From an uncultured Duodenibacillus sp. (GTDB lineage Bacteria > Pseudomonadota > Gammaproteobacteria > Burkholderiales > Burkholderiaceae_F): 63,717 bases of DNA. The notes under the pieces are model-generated. The model searched no databases. It was not told the origin of the DNA and was given only the letters and a program-made list of their open reading frames with translations. Shown one piece after another: positions 44,151 to 53,694 of this stretch. Position numbers and translations under genes: made by a program. Numbering within the stretch: position 1 is the first letter of the stretch; each line of letters begins with the position of its first letter. Location: positions 1 to 63,717 of the forward strand of contig CALXOY010000085.1 of the NCBI GenBank assembly GCA_944390145.1. Direction: 5' to 3'.

Positions 44151-45239
44151 TTACGTAATCGGTTCGCCGAGCGGGAAATAGAGGCTGAAGTCCGTGCAGC
44201 CCGGCCGGCTGTCGACTTCAATCGAGCCGCCGTGACGCTCCACATAGGTCTGCACAATGGAAAGCCCGAGACCCGTGCCGCCGTCGTGTCCGGTGACAAG
44301 CGGGTAGAAGATCTTTTCCCGGATGCGCTTGTCAATGCCCGGACCGTTGTCAATCACATGCACGTTGACGGCAAGCCGGTAGCGCTTGCGCTGAATCGTG
44401 CACTGTCGGGCGATGCGGGTCTTGAGGGTGATTTCCGAGCGTCCCTCTTCAATCAGGTGCCTGCCGGCCTCCGCCGCATTGCGCATGAGATTGAGAAAGA
44501 TCTGGATGAGCTCCTCGCGGTCGCCCGTCACCGCCGGCACCGAAACATCGTAGTCGCGGTGGATGTGCAGGCCGGGCCCGAATTCGGCGCTCACCAGATT
44601 GCGCACGCGCTCGAGCACTTCATGCAGGTTCACCTCCCCGAGATGCGGTTCGCGCCGGTAGGGCTGCAGCAGCCGGTCGACCAGCGCCTGCAGGCGGTCG
44701 GCCTCCGAAATGATGACTTCGGTGTATTCGCGCTGATCGCGGTTGGAGAGTTCGGCCTCCAGAAGCTGCGCTGCGCCGCGGATGCCGCCCAAGGGGTTCT
44801 TGACTTCGTGCGCGAGATTGCGCAAAAGCGAGCGCGTCGCCTCGCCCATGCCCGCCTCCTGCTCCTGGCGCACGCTTTGAATGGCCTTCTGCAGGGGGAC
44901 GATTTCCAGAAGCACGCTGTTTTCGCTTTCCGCAAGGCTCGAGAGCATGATCTGCACGGGCTCGGGATCGGCAAGCGGCCGGCGCAGCTCGGTGAAGGCC
45001 GTGTAGGGAACAAGCTTCTGATCCTTGTCGGCAAAGCGCGAGGCCCAGTCGCGCACATGCGCGATCAAAAGCCCAATGTCGGTGCCCTTGAGATTGCGCC
45101 GCGAGCAACCGATGAGCATTTCAGCGGCCGTGTTGCACCACAGCACGCGTGCATAGCGGTCAAGCACCACGACGCCCGTATTCAAAAGGTCCGCCGCGGC
45201 CTGAAGCTTCGCATAAAAACTGCTCGCGCTCCGGCTCAT
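44151..45239 (-). CDS. ntrB: nitrogen regulation sensor kinase NtrB
   Basis: This 362-residue cytoplasmic kinase/phosphatase has an N-terminal PAS domain (about 10-120), a phosphoacceptor box NLAHEVKNPLGGIRG (H about 139), and the HATPase motifs NLMRNAAEAG, DNGPGID and GGTGLGLSIVQ. Its activity normally depends on the PII protein, not encoded here. It is placed between glnA and ntrC in the standard order. Confidence 0.95.
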   Translation of the reverse strand: MSRSASSFYAKLQAAADLLNTGVVVLDRYARVLWCNTAAEMLIGCSRRNLKGTDIGLLIAHVRDWASRFADKDQKLVPYTAFTELRRPLADPEPVQIMLSSLAESENSVLLEIVPLQKAIQSVRQEQEAGMGEATRSLLRNLAHEVKNPLGGIRGAAQLLEAELSNRDQREYTEVIISEADRLQALVDRLLQPYRREPHLGEVNLHEVLERVRNLVSAEFGPGLHIHRDYDVSVPAVTGDREELIQIFLNLMRNAAEAGRHLIEEGRSEITLKTRIARQCTIQRKRYRLAVNVHVIDNGPGIDKRIREKIFYPLVTGHDGGTGLGLSIVQTYVERHGGSIEVDSRPGCTDFSLYFPLGEPIT

Positions 45240-45280
45240 GGCAAACTCCTTTTCAAATGCGTGGGTGCTGGGAAAAAACC

Positions 45281-45340
45281 AAAAAAAGAGAAACAGTGTG
45301 CACGGCGCAGCCGGCCGTCGCCGGCAGCGGCGGCGCCGTG
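45281..45340 (-). terminator. possible attenuator hairpin between glnA and ntrB
   Basis: On the minus strand CACGGCGC...GCGCCGTG (45333-45340 with 45301-45308) encloses further GC pairs. It is followed, after about 13 bases, by seven T. The gap to the T run makes a full terminator doubtful, but partial termination would let glnA be expressed above ntrBC. Confidence 0.35.
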
Positions 45341-45385
45341 GCAGCCGGCCCCGGCTTCAAGCGTCGGGGCGGCCTTTCTCGTGCA

Positions 45386-46798
45386 TCAGCAGGAGAAGTA
45401 CATCTCGTACTCAACCGGATGCACGGCGCAGCGGTAGCGGTCGACTTCGTGGCTCTTGAGCTGCAGGTAGCCGTCGATCAGGTCGTCGCTGAAGACGCCG
45501 CCGCGGGTGAGGAACTCGCGGTCCTTGTCGAGGTACTCGAGCGCCTGGTGCAGCTCCGAGCAGACCGTCGGGATCTTGGCGTTTTCCTCAGGCGGCAGAT
45601 CGTAGAGGTTCTTGTCGGCGGGCTCGCCCGGATGGATCTTGTTCTGGATGCCGTCGAGGCCGGCCATCAGCATCGCCGAGAAGGCGAGGTAGGGGTTGGC
45701 CGTGGGATCCGGGAAGCGCACTTCCACGCGGCGGCCCTTGGGGCTTGCAACGTGCGGAATGCGCAGCGAAGCCGAGCGGTTGCGCGCCGAGTAGGCAAGC
45801 TTCACGGGGGCTTCAAAGCCCGGCACCAGACGCTTGTAGGAGTTGGTGGTCGGGTTGGTGAAGGCGTTCAGCGCACGTGCGTGCTTGATGATGCCGCCGA
45901 TGTAGTAGAGAGCGAGTTCCGAGAGGCCGGCGTAGCCGTTGCCTGCAAAGAGGTTCTGGTCGTCCTTCCAGATGGACTGGTGAACGTGCATGCCCGAGCC
46001 GTTGTCGCCGAACATGGGCTTCGGCATGAAGGTGGCCGTCTTGCCGTAGGCGGCGGCCACGTTCCAGACCGTGTACTTCAGAATCTGCAGCCAGTCGGCG
46101 CGCTGCACGAGCGTGGAAAAGCGCGTGCCGATTTCGCACTGACCAGCGGCGCCCACTTCGTGGTGGTGCACTTCGCAGGGAACGCCCTGCTGTTCGAGCA
46201 GCGTCACCATCTCGGCGCGGATGTCGTCGAGCGAATCCACGGGCGGAACCGGGAAGTAGCCTCCCTTGTAGGGTGCGCGGTGGCCGAGGTTGCCGCCTTC
46301 AAACTCGATCTGGCTCGACCAGGGGCCTTCCTCGGAGAAGATCTTGAAGAACGTGTTGTTTGGTTCGTTGGCGTAGGTGACGCCGTCAAAGATGAAGAAT
46401 TCGGGTTCCGGACCAAAGAAGGCCTTGTCGCCGATGCCCGTGCTCTTGAGATAGTTTTCGGCGCGGCGGGCCAGCGAACGAGGATCGCGGCTGTAGCCCT
46501 TGCCGGTGTCGGGCTCGAGCACGTCACAGGTGAGCACCAGCGTGTTCTGTTCGCGGAACGGATCCATGCGGGCGGTTTCCGGATCCGGCAGGAGAATCAT
46601 GTCGCTTGCTTCAATGCCCTTCCAGCCGGCCATCGACGAGCCGTCAAAGGGCTGCCCGTCCTCAAACGTGTCTTCAGTGAGCTGATGAGCCGGCACGGAC
46701 ATGTGCTGCTCCTTGCCGCGGGTGTCGGTTAAGCGATAATCGACGAATTTGACGTCGTTGTCTTTCACCATCTGCAGAACGTCTGCGGGCGAGGTCAT
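45386..46798 (-). CDS. glnA: glutamine synthetase, type I
   Basis: This 470-residue enzyme makes glutamine from glutamate, ammonia and ATP as a dodecamer. Visible are the N-terminal beta-grasp region ([17 protein letters not shown]), the metal/substrate segments PEPEFFIFD and GSGMHVHQS, the ATP-binding [17 protein letters not shown], and the adenylylation tyrosine in [19 protein letters not shown] precedes the ATG at 46798; an upstream in-frame start would include promoter DNA. Transcribed with ntrBC from a sigma-54 promoter. Confidence 0.97.
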   Translation of the reverse strand: MTSPADVLQMVKDNDVKFVDYRLTDTRGKEQHMSVPAHQLTEDTFEDGQPFDGSSMAGWKGIEASDMILLPDPETARMDPFREQNTLVLTCDVLEPDTGKGYSRDPRSLARRAENYLKSTGIGDKAFFGPEPEFFIFDGVTYANEPNNTFFKIFSEEGPWSSQIEFEGGNLGHRAPYKGGYFPVPPVDSLDDIRAEMVTLLEQQGVPCEVHHHEVGAAGQCEIGTRFSTLVQRADWLQILKYTVWNVAAAYGKTATFMPKPMFGDNGSGMHVHQSIWKDDQNLFAGNGYAGLSELALYYIGGIIKHARALNAFTNPTTNSYKRLVPGFEAPVKLAYSARNRSASLRIPHVASPKGRRVEVRFPDPTANPYLAFSAMLMAGLDGIQNKIHPGEPADKNLYDLPPEENAKIPTVCSELHQALEYLDKDREFLTRGGVFSDDLIDGYLQLKSHEVDRYRCAVHPVEYEMYFSC

Positions 46799-46874
46799 GA
46801 TTGTTTTCTCCTCAATTCGGAAGTGATCTGTCTGAACGTAAAAAGCGCCGGAGCGCCTTCTTGCCAAGAAGTGA

Positions 46875-46890
46875 AGCAAGTTCCGTGCCA
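46875..46890 (-). promoter_or_regulatory. sigma-54 promoter of glnA
   Basis: The minus strand reads TGGCACGGAACTTGCT, a perfect match to the -24 GG / -12 GC consensus (TGGCACG-N4-TTGCW). It is placed about 77 bases before the glnA start codon. Confidence 0.93.
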
Positions 46891-46942
46891 GTTTTTACAA
46901 CCCCCAACAGCAGGGTGAAACAACGGAAAGCGCGGCAGGAAC

Positions 46943-47010
46943 GCACCAAATTTTACGTGCACTTGCTCCATTTTGGTGCATTCGGCTTCTTTTTGTCCGG
47001 TAATGGTGCA
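46943..47010 (-). promoter_or_regulatory. NtrC enhancer sites upstream of glnA
   Basis: The best site, TGCTCCATTTTGGTGCA (46964-46980), differs by one base from a perfect 17-bp NtrC dyad. A partial site, GCACCAAATTTTACGTGC, lies at 46943-46960, and TGTCCGGTAATGGTGCA at 46994-47010 has one strong half. They lie about 55-120 bases upstream of the sigma-54 promoter, the normal enhancer distance. Confidence 0.82.
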
Positions 47011-47108
47011 CGCTCCGTGCGTCTGCGGTGCGACACCGTCTCGCGCACGGGCCGTCAAAAACCTACCGCTTGCACGGCAAAGTGAATACAATAGCTTTCC
47101 TTTCCCGT

Positions 47109-47474
47109 GGGGGTGTCTTGGTTTCGACGGGGTGCAGGACGCCGTACGGTGCATGCCGAGGTCTAGTCTCCTCGTTAAACAACTAGAGCAAAATAAACGC
47201 CAACAACGAGCGTTTCGCTCTCGCCGCTTAATTGCCGCGAGCGATGCACTGAGTGGTCTCAGGCTCAGGCCGGGCAACCGGCGGCATCGTCATTTCACTG
47301 AGACTGGAATCTGACGGAGCCGCGACGTCAGATTCGAGAACCCAGCGACTGGCTGAGCGAAGGCCCGTTCAACGGCAGGGCGCGCAGCGAGACTCTCAAA
47401 ATGGTTGAACTAAGCATGTAGATCCGGCGGAAAAATCGCTTCGGACGCGGGTTTAATTCCCGCCACCTCCACCA
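47109..47474 (+). ncRNA. ssrA: transfer-messenger RNA (tmRNA)
   Basis: tmRNA rescues ribosomes stalled on broken mRNA and tags the unfinished peptide for proteolysis. The 5' end GGGGGTG pairs with the 3' CACCTCC before ACCA, forming the tRNA-like acceptor stem. The T-arm sequence GGGTTTAATTCCCGCC is near the end, and the 5' region contains the conserved TGGTTTCGACGGGG. The tag frame runs GCC (47199) to TAA (47229-47231) and encodes ANNERFALAA. Length about 366, single-piece type. Confidence 0.96.
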
Positions 47475-47611
47475 CCCAATTCCTTTTCCGACAAACCTGC
47501 GCCGCACTTTGGCGACCGCAGTGAATTCTCATTCAGCACAAGCCGCTTCAAGCAGGCAAAATGTGATCGCTGTCTTCGAGAAACACCTTTTCCCTTCCAC
47601 GCTTTTCCAGC

Positions 47612-49516
47612 ATGCCGCTCATCGGAAACCATCAAAAAGCGGGCTGCCAGCCGGCCCGTCTGCGCCTGGCAGGCAAACGCCTTGCCGCCAGGGCCGTGCT
47701 TGCCGCGGCGCTTGCCGGCGCATCCTGCACGGCGCTTTCCTTTGAAGTGCGTGTGGAGGGGCTCACGGGCGCGCCCAAGGACAATGTCGAGGCGCTGCTG
47801 ACGCCCGTGCGGGCAAAAACCGCCATCGAGCAGCGCCACACGTACCGCGCCACGGTCGACAAAGCCATCCGAAACGGGCTCGAAGCCCTTGGCTATTACC
47901 AGTATGAGATCCGCTACCGCTGGGAGGAGCCGAAGGCAAAAAAGAAAGCGGAAACAGAGGACAGCGCCAAGGCCGGCAAAGCCGAGGATCAAAAGGACGA
48001 TGATGCTGCGCAGCAGCCGGTCAAGAAAGGCGTCAAGGAGGCCTCCCCCGTTCTGGTTGCCCGCGTCACGCCGGGCGAGCCCGCCCGCATCACCAGCGCC
48101 ACGTTTGAGATCAAGGATTCGACGCCGAGCTCGCACCGCCAGTTCCGGCGCCTGCAGCGCAAGCTTCCCAAAAAGGGCGCTCAGCTCAATCACGGCGAAT
48201 ACACCGACTTCAAGAGTTCGGTGGAAAGCACGGCCATGCGCTACGGCTACTTCGACGGCGAATTCATCACGCACGAACTGCAGGTGAACGCCGAAACCAA
48301 CGAGGCGGCCTGGCTTTTGGTCTACGACCCCAAGGAGCGCTACCGCATGGGCGACGTCTCCTTTGAGGGCAGCCAGATCCGCGAGCCGATTCTGCAGAAC
48401 ATCGTGCCCTTTAAAAAGGGCGACCCGTACACGTCGGACGCCATCGCAGACCTCAATCAGCGGCTTTCTGCAAGCGGTTGGTTCAACTCCATCGTGGTGA
48501 CGCCCGATATTCAAGCCGGACGCAAGGACGAGCACAAGGAACTGCCGGTACAGGCGCGTGTTTCGCCGAAGGTGCGCAATTCGGTGGAAACGGGCCTCGG
48601 CTACTCCACCGACGTCGGCCCCCGAGGACGCCTGACGTGGAAGCGCCCCTGGATCAACGACTCCGGCCACAGCATTTCAGCCGCAGGCGACGTCTCCTCG
48701 CTCGAGCAGTTGCTCGACTTCACCTACAAGCTGCCGCTCGAAGAAAACGCCCTGGAAAACTACTGGCTCTTTAGCAGCGGCTACAAGCACGAAGATCTAA
48801 ACGACACCGTGGCCGACACGGCCACCATCGCCGCCACCCGCCGCTGGGATCTCTACGAGGGCTGGCAGAAGGGCCTGGCGCTCAAGTGGCGCTACGACGA
48901 CTTCACGCAGGGCTCGGTCGACAACCAAACGATGATGGTCTACCCCGAATTTTCGCTTTCGCGCACCCGCAGCCGCGGCGGCCTGATGCCGCGCTGGGGC
49001 GACTCGCAGCGCTACACCATCGGCTACGCCAATCAGATGTGGGGGTCGGACATCGATGCGCTCATGCTCGAAGCGCAGTTCGTGATGATCCGCACCTACG
49101 CGCGCAACCACCGCTTTGTGCTGCGCTCGCACATGGGGTGGATCGAGACGGGCGACTTCAGCCAGGTTCCGCCTGATCTGCGCTACTTCGCCGGCGGCGA
49201 CAGAAGCATCCGCGGCTACGACTACGAGTCGATTTCGCCCGAAGACGACAACGGCGAACTCACCGGCGCCCAGAAAATGATCACCGGTAGCATCGAATAC
49301 CAGCTGCGCGTCACCGGCAAGTGGTGGGGAGCGGTGTTTTTTGACATCGGCCGCGCCGACGACAAGTTTGAGTTTTCCAACCTCAAGAAGGGCGCCGGCT
49401 TCGGCATCCGCTGGGAGTCTCCGCTCGGCCCCGTCAAGCTTGACATCGCTAGGCCCGTCGGCGACCCTGACGAAAACGGCATTCAGTTTTACATCGGCCT
49501 GGGTCCTGAACTATGA
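47612..49516 (+). CDS. tamA: outer-membrane translocation/assembly module subunit TamA
   Basis: This 634-residue BamA-family outer-membrane protein has a signal peptide (about 1-44, ending near LSFE) followed by POTRA domains (about 45-300). One linker is charged (residues 108-140, rich in Lys/Glu/Ala). A 16-strand barrel forms the C-terminal half, with the Omp85 motif GGDRSIRGYDYESI and a terminal beta signal YIGLGPEL. With TamB it helps insert outer-membrane proteins and move phospholipids. No strong ribosome-binding site is seen; the stop overlaps the tamB start. Confidence 0.93.
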   Translation: MPLIGNHQKAGCQPARLRLAGKRLAARAVLAAALAGASCTALSFEVRVEGLTGAPKDNVEALLTPVRAKTAIEQRHTYRATVDKAIRNGLEALGYYQYEIRYRWEEPKAKKKAETEDSAKAGKAEDQKDDDAAQQPVKKGVKEASPVLVARVTPGEPARITSATFEIKDSTPSSHRQFRRLQRKLPKKGAQLNHGEYTDFKSSVESTAMRYGYFDGEFITHELQVNAETNEAAWLLVYDPKERYRMGDVSFEGSQIREPILQNIVPFKKGDPYTSDAIADLNQRLSASGWFNSIVVTPDIQAGRKDEHKELPVQARVSPKVRNSVETGLGYSTDVGPRGRLTWKRPWINDSGHSISAAGDVSSLEQLLDFTYKLPLEENALENYWLFSSGYKHEDLNDTVADTATIAATRRWDLYEGWQKGLALKWRYDDFTQGSVDNQTMMVYPEFSLSRTRSRGGLMPRWGDSQRYTIGYANQMWGSDIDALMLEAQFVMIRTYARNHRFVLRSHMGWIETGDFSQVPPDLRYFAGGDRSIRGYDYESISPEDDNGELTGAQKMITGSIEYQLRVTGKWWGAVFFDIGRADDKFEFSNLKKGAGFGIRWESPLGPVKLDIARPVGDPDENGIQFYIGLGPEL

Positions 49517-52500
49517 GTCTGGCAAAGAAAGTACTGATCGGCATTCTTGCTGCGGCGGTCGTCCTTTCTGCCGCACTTGTCGCGCTGCTCAACACACAGG
49601 CGGGGCTTATAGCGGCAAAGTACGTGCTCGAGTCCACCATGGACGGATTCAAGGCGGGCGAAATGACGGGATCGCCCCTGAACCTGCAGGCCCGCGGCCT
49701 CGAATACAGCGCCCCCGGCATCTCCTTTAAGGGCAATGTGAGCTGGAACGTGAGCTTCCTCGACCTTCTTTATCAAAGAGGCATCGGGCTCACCCACTTT
49801 GAAATCTCCGACGCGGCCCTGCGCGTGCGCTCGCAGGAGATGAGCCCGGCTCAAGCCCAGACGCCTGCCGCCGGGGCTGTTCAAGCCGGTGAAGCCGCCC
49901 CGACAGGGGAAAAGCCGCAGGACCAGCGCCTGAGAGCCCCCGTGCGGCTTTCGCTCGGCCGGTTCACGCTCAAAAACGTGCAGGCCGACATTGACGGCAA
50001 TGCCGTCAGCGTGGGGCTTTTTGAAGCCTTCGGCGTCTGGCACCACGACAATGTCGTCCTGGAAAAAGTGGCGCTCAAGGACTCGAGCTTTCTTGCAGCG
50101 CCCTCCCAGGATGCGGGCGAGCCGCTTGGCGCGGTGCTAAAGCGCACGTTCGCGCAGCCGGTGCTTCCGGCCATTCCTGCGGTTGAGCTGCCCGTTGATT
50201 TTGAACTCAAGGCCTTTGAACTCTCCAACTTCACGCTCAAGGGCAGTCCTGACCAGACCATTGAGTCGGTGCGCTTTGCGCTTGCCGCCAAAGACGGCGC
50301 GCTCCGCGTCAACAACCTGGACGTCAAGACGATGCAGGCTGCGCTTTCGGGCAGCCTCAGCCTGGGGCTGGACGCACGCCACGCCGTGACAGGCTCGCTG
50401 CGCGCGAGCGCCGTCGTTGCCCGCGAAGCCATTCCCACCGGGGTCTTTCCCAAACCCAAGGAGCCCACCAATGAAGAGATGGGCAACTTCTATGAACGCC
50501 TGAAGGATCTTGCGCAGGAGCGCAAGGAGGCTGTTGCCGAGCGCCGCGCCAAAAGAAAAGCCGCCGGCGTTCAACGCAAAACCGTCGACCGCAGCAAAAT
50601 GACAATCGAGGAGCGCCGTGAAGCGCGCCGCAAGGCTCGCGCGCGCTTTGTCAAGCGTCTGGAAGCCTGGCGCAGTCAGGTGCGCGGGCTCATGCCGAAA
50701 GCCGAGCCGCTGCCGCCCGTTGAAGTGGCGCTCACGCTGCAGATCAGCGGCGCCCTGAACGACGAAGTCTCACTGGCCGGCAGGCTGGAAAACGTGCCCG
50801 GCGTCACCGACGGCATTTTCACTGTCAAGGCTGCACCCGCGCAAACCGGGCTGCCCGTGCAGGCGCATGTGGGCGCCACGGAAGTGCTGATTTCGGGCGC
50901 TGTTCTGAAGGCGCCGGTTTTGGAAATCAGCGGCAGGGCCGTCGACTACAAGCTTGAAGCCTCCACGCACGCCTCCTATCCGGTTGACGACAAGCACAGC
51001 TTCACCGCCGACGTCCGCATCAAGGGCACGGGGGCGGAATCGCAGGCCAAGCTCTCGGACTTCAGCATCAAATCCAATGCGGGGCTGCTGCACATTGACT
51101 GCCAGGCCGACTGGAGCACCAACCCGGGCTTTGTCGCCTCGCTGCAGCTCTCGGACATCGACACCACGGCCGTGATGCCGCAGGCGCCGCTCAAAGCCGA
51201 AGGCAGCTTCGTTGCCTGGGGCGTGCGCAAGGACAACGTCTGGACCGCCAAGCTGCAGGACCTCACAATTCTGGGGGAATTCCGCGGCCATCAGCTCGCG
51301 CTCACCGGCGCCTTCGAGACCCGCGGCAACGGCACGCTGCAAACGCCGAGCCTGTACTTTGCCCTGGGCGACAATTCGCTCGAGGCCAAGGGCACCATCG
51401 ACATCGCCAAGGAGGTTCCCGTCCTCAACTTCACGGCGGAAATCGACGCCCCCGACTTTGAGCTTGTCGACCCCAATCTGCTGGGCTCGGTCAAGGGCAC
51501 GCTCGCCGTCTCGGGCACCACGTCGCTGCCGGTGGTGGACGCCGACATCCGGCTCACCGGCATCGACTACCTGGGAACCACATTGAAAAAGGGACGGCTT
51601 TTCGGCCGCATCCGCTCAAGCCACGCGGTCTCGGGAAAGATGACGCTTGAGCTCACCGAGCTCAAAACGCAGGGCGCGCACATGAAAAACATCTCGGTGG
51701 AGGTGCGCGGCTCGGAACTGCGCCACACTGTTCTCATCAAGGCCGACGGCGAGCCCGCTTCGGTTCAGGCCAAAATCAACGGCGTCTACGGCAGGCTTCT
51801 CAACAGCTGGGCGGGAACGCTCTCCGAATTCAAGGTGACGACCGCCTACGGGCCCGTTTCGCTGGAAAAGCCGCTGCGCACAGCCTACGTGAGCGGCCTC
51901 AACCGCTTTAACATCGGCAAGGCCTGCCTCGTGCATCCGGACGCCAGGGTGTGCCTGAAAAACGACCTGTCGGTGGATCTCACCAATCAAAGCGACCTGC
52001 GGATTCTCATCGGGCTGGAGAAGTTCGACCTGGCCTTCATCGAGCACTACTTCAAGGGCCGCTTTGAAGCCCGCGGCATCGTCACCGCCCAGGCCGACCT
52101 CACGCTTGCCGCCGGCATGGCCGACCTGCCGAGCGGCAGTCTGCGCGTGCAGGCCAAAAACATCGGCACGACCTACCGCATGGACTTAAGCGACCTGGAC
52201 CTCGGGTTCAATGCGCTTGACGTCACGGTCTCCAACACCAAGGACTCCGTGTCGGCGCAGTGGCTCATTGACATCGCCGACAACGGCGACATCTCCGGCA
52301 ACCTCAACGTGCGCGACATTTTTGACACCCGCGCCATTGACGGCAACCTCATGCTCAAGGCGATCGACGCCTCGCTTGTGAACTCCTTCCTCTCGCCGGG
52401 CGAAAAAGCCGAGGGCGAGATCTTCGGGGGACTGCGCTTTGCCGGAACGATTGACGAGCCGCAGGTGTTCGGCGAAACCGGCATCCGCGGCGCCAAGCTT

Positions 52501-53607
52501 GACTCCACAAAGCTTCCCTTTGAGATGCTGCCAAGCAACATCACCGTTGACTTCAACGGCAACAACTCGACGATGAAGGGGCTTTTCAGGACCCCCAAGG
52601 GGGAAATTCAACTCAACGGCTCGGCCGACTGGCGGACGCTTGCCGAAGGCCGGACCATCGTCTCGGCCAAGGGCGCCAACCTGCAGGTGACGCTGCCGCC
52701 CAACATTCAATTCGACCTCTCCACCGACGTGACGTGCGAGGCAAGCGCCGAGAAAATCAAGCTCGACGGCCTGATCGCCATTCCCAAGGCGCGCGTACTT
52801 GTCTCCGAACTGCCGCCCTCGACCGTTGAAGTCTCCGACGACGTCGTGCGCATGGACCGCCCGCGCCCCAAGAAAAAGGACAACGCGCAAACCATCCCGA
52901 TTGAAAGCAACCTCTTTATCAACATTGGCGAGAACGTGTGGGTGAGCGCCATGGGGCTTGACGCCAGGCTCACGGGCGAGTTGCACGTCGTGCAGGACAA
53001 GAGCTCGCTCGGCCTCACCGGCCACGTGTCGGTGCCGGTGGGCAGCTTCAAGGCCTACGGTCAGGATCTGATCGTGCGGCGCGGCCAGTTCCTCTTTTCG
53101 GGCTCGTCCACCAATCCGCTCATCGATCTTGAAGCCATCCGCAATCCGGACAAAACCGCCGACGACGTGACCGCCGGCGTGCGTGTGACCGGTTCGGCGA
53201 ACTTCCCGAAGGTTTCCGTCTTCTGCGATCCGGAAAAATCGGAAACCGAGGCCTTAAGCTACCTCATCCGCGGCGAGGGTCTGGATCCGTCCGGCGACTC
53301 CGACAACTCGATGATCACTTCGGCGCTCATCAACCTCGGCTTGAGCCAGGGCTCGCAGGTCTTCCGCTCGCTTGGCGACGCGGTCGGCATCAGCGGCTTC
53401 GGCGTCGGCACCGAAGGCGTGGGCGACAGCTCGCAGCTGGTGGTCTCGGGCTACGTGCTGCCCGGCCTCAAGGTGAAGTACGGCGTGGGCATCTTTGATC
53501 CGCTGGCCACCCTCACCCTGCGCTACCGCATCATTCCAAGGCTGTACGTGGAGGCCGTCAGCGGCGTTGATCAGGCGCTTGACCTTCTCTACTCCTTTGA
53601 GTTCTAA
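49513..53607 (+). CDS. tamB: translocation/assembly module subunit TamB
   Basis: This 1364-residue AsmA-like bridge protein is anchored in the inner membrane by an N-terminal helix (about 5-27) and spans the periplasm to TamA. Most of it is repetitive beta structure forming a hydrophobic groove. The C-terminal TamB/DUF490 domain (about 1030-1364) shows VTGSANFPKVSVFCDP, EALSYLIRGE and a final YSFEF. Unusual is a strongly charged, Arg/Lys/Glu-rich helical insert at about residues 312-398. The ATG overlaps the tamA stop (ATGA), so the pair is one operon. Confidence 0.93.
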   Translation: MSLAKKVLIGILAAAVVLSAALVALLNTQAGLIAAKYVLESTMDGFKAGEMTGSPLNLQARGLEYSAPGISFKGNVSWNVSFLDLLYQRGIGLTHFEISDAALRVRSQEMSPAQAQTPAAGAVQAGEAAPTGEKPQDQRLRAPVRLSLGRFTLKNVQADIDGNAVSVGLFEAFGVWHHDNVVLEKVALKDSSFLAAPSQDAGEPLGAVLKRTFAQPVLPAIPAVELPVDFELKAFELSNFTLKGSPDQTIESVRFALAAKDGALRVNNLDVKTMQAALSGSLSLGLDARHAVTGSLRASAVVAREAIPTGVFPKPKEPTNEEMGNFYERLKDLAQERKEAVAERRAKRKAAGVQRKTVDRSKMTIEERREARRKARARFVKRLEAWRSQVRGLMPKAEPLPPVEVALTLQISGALNDEVSLAGRLENVPGVTDGIFTVKAAPAQTGLPVQAHVGATEVLISGAVLKAPVLEISGRAVDYKLEASTHASYPVDDKHSFTADVRIKGTGAESQAKLSDFSIKSNAGLLHIDCQADWSTNPGFVASLQLSDIDTTAVMPQAPLKAEGSFVAWGVRKDNVWTAKLQDLTILGEFRGHQLALTGAFETRGNGTLQTPSLYFALGDNSLEAKGTIDIAKEVPVLNFTAEIDAPDFELVDPNLLGSVKGTLAVSGTTSLPVVDADIRLTGIDYLGTTLKKGRLFGRIRSSHAVSGKMTLELTELKTQGAHMKNISVEVRGSELRHTVLIKADGEPASVQAKINGVYGRLLNSWAGTLSEFKVTTAYGPVSLEKPLRTAYVSGLNRFNIGKACLVHPDARVCLKNDLSVDLTNQSDLRILIGLEKFDLAFIEHYFKGRFEARGIVTAQADLTLAAGMADLPSGSLRVQAKNIGTTYRMDLSDLDLGFNALDVTVSNTKDSVSAQWLIDIADNGDISGNLNVRDIFDTRAIDGNLMLKAIDASLVNSFLSPGEKAEGEIFGGLRFAGTIDEPQVFGETGIRGAKLDSTKLPFEMLPSNITVDFNGNNSTMKGLFRTPKGEIQLNGSADWRTLAEGRTIVSAKGANLQVTLPPNIQFDLSTDVTCEASAEKIKLDGLIAIPKARVLVSELPPSTVEVSDDVVRMDRPRPKKKDNAQTIPIESNLFINIGENVWVSAMGLDARLTGELHVVQDKSSLGLTGHVSVPVGSFKAYGQDLIVRRGQFLFSGSSTNPLIDLEAIRNPDKTADDVTAGVRVTGSANFPKVSVFCDPEKSETEALSYLIRGEGLDPSGDSDNSMITSALINLGLSQGSQVFRSLGDAVGISGFGVGTEGVGDSSQLVVSGYVLPGLKVKYGVGIFDPLATLTLRYRIIPRLYVEAVSGVDQALDLLYSFEF

Positions 53608-53623
53608 GCTTTTGGCGCCGCTG

Positions 53624-53664
53624 CAAAAACTGCGCCCGCCTTCAGGGGAAGATGAAGACGGGCG
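53624..53664 (-). terminator. intrinsic terminator of leuA
   Basis: On the minus strand CGCCCGTCTTCA (53653-53664) pairs with TGAAGGCGGGCG (53633-53644) with one mismatch, and five T follow after CAG. It lies between the convergent leuA and tamB genes. Confidence 0.7.
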
Positions 53665-53694
53665 GACTTTGATCAGAGCTGACTTGAAGCGGGA

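Larger units (their letters stand above)
46799..47108. other. glnA-ssrA divergent intergenic region
   Basis: These 310 bases hold the glnA sigma-54 promoter, NtrC sites and the ssrA promoter. For ssrA a -10 TACAAT is at 47087-47092 with no strong -35 at the right distance. No protein-coding gene is seen. Confidence 0.7.

Noticed and set aside
45149-46732. 527-codon rightward frame opposite glnA
   Set aside because: glnA is unmistakable on the other strand; the frame spans the glnA-ntrB junction without any motif.
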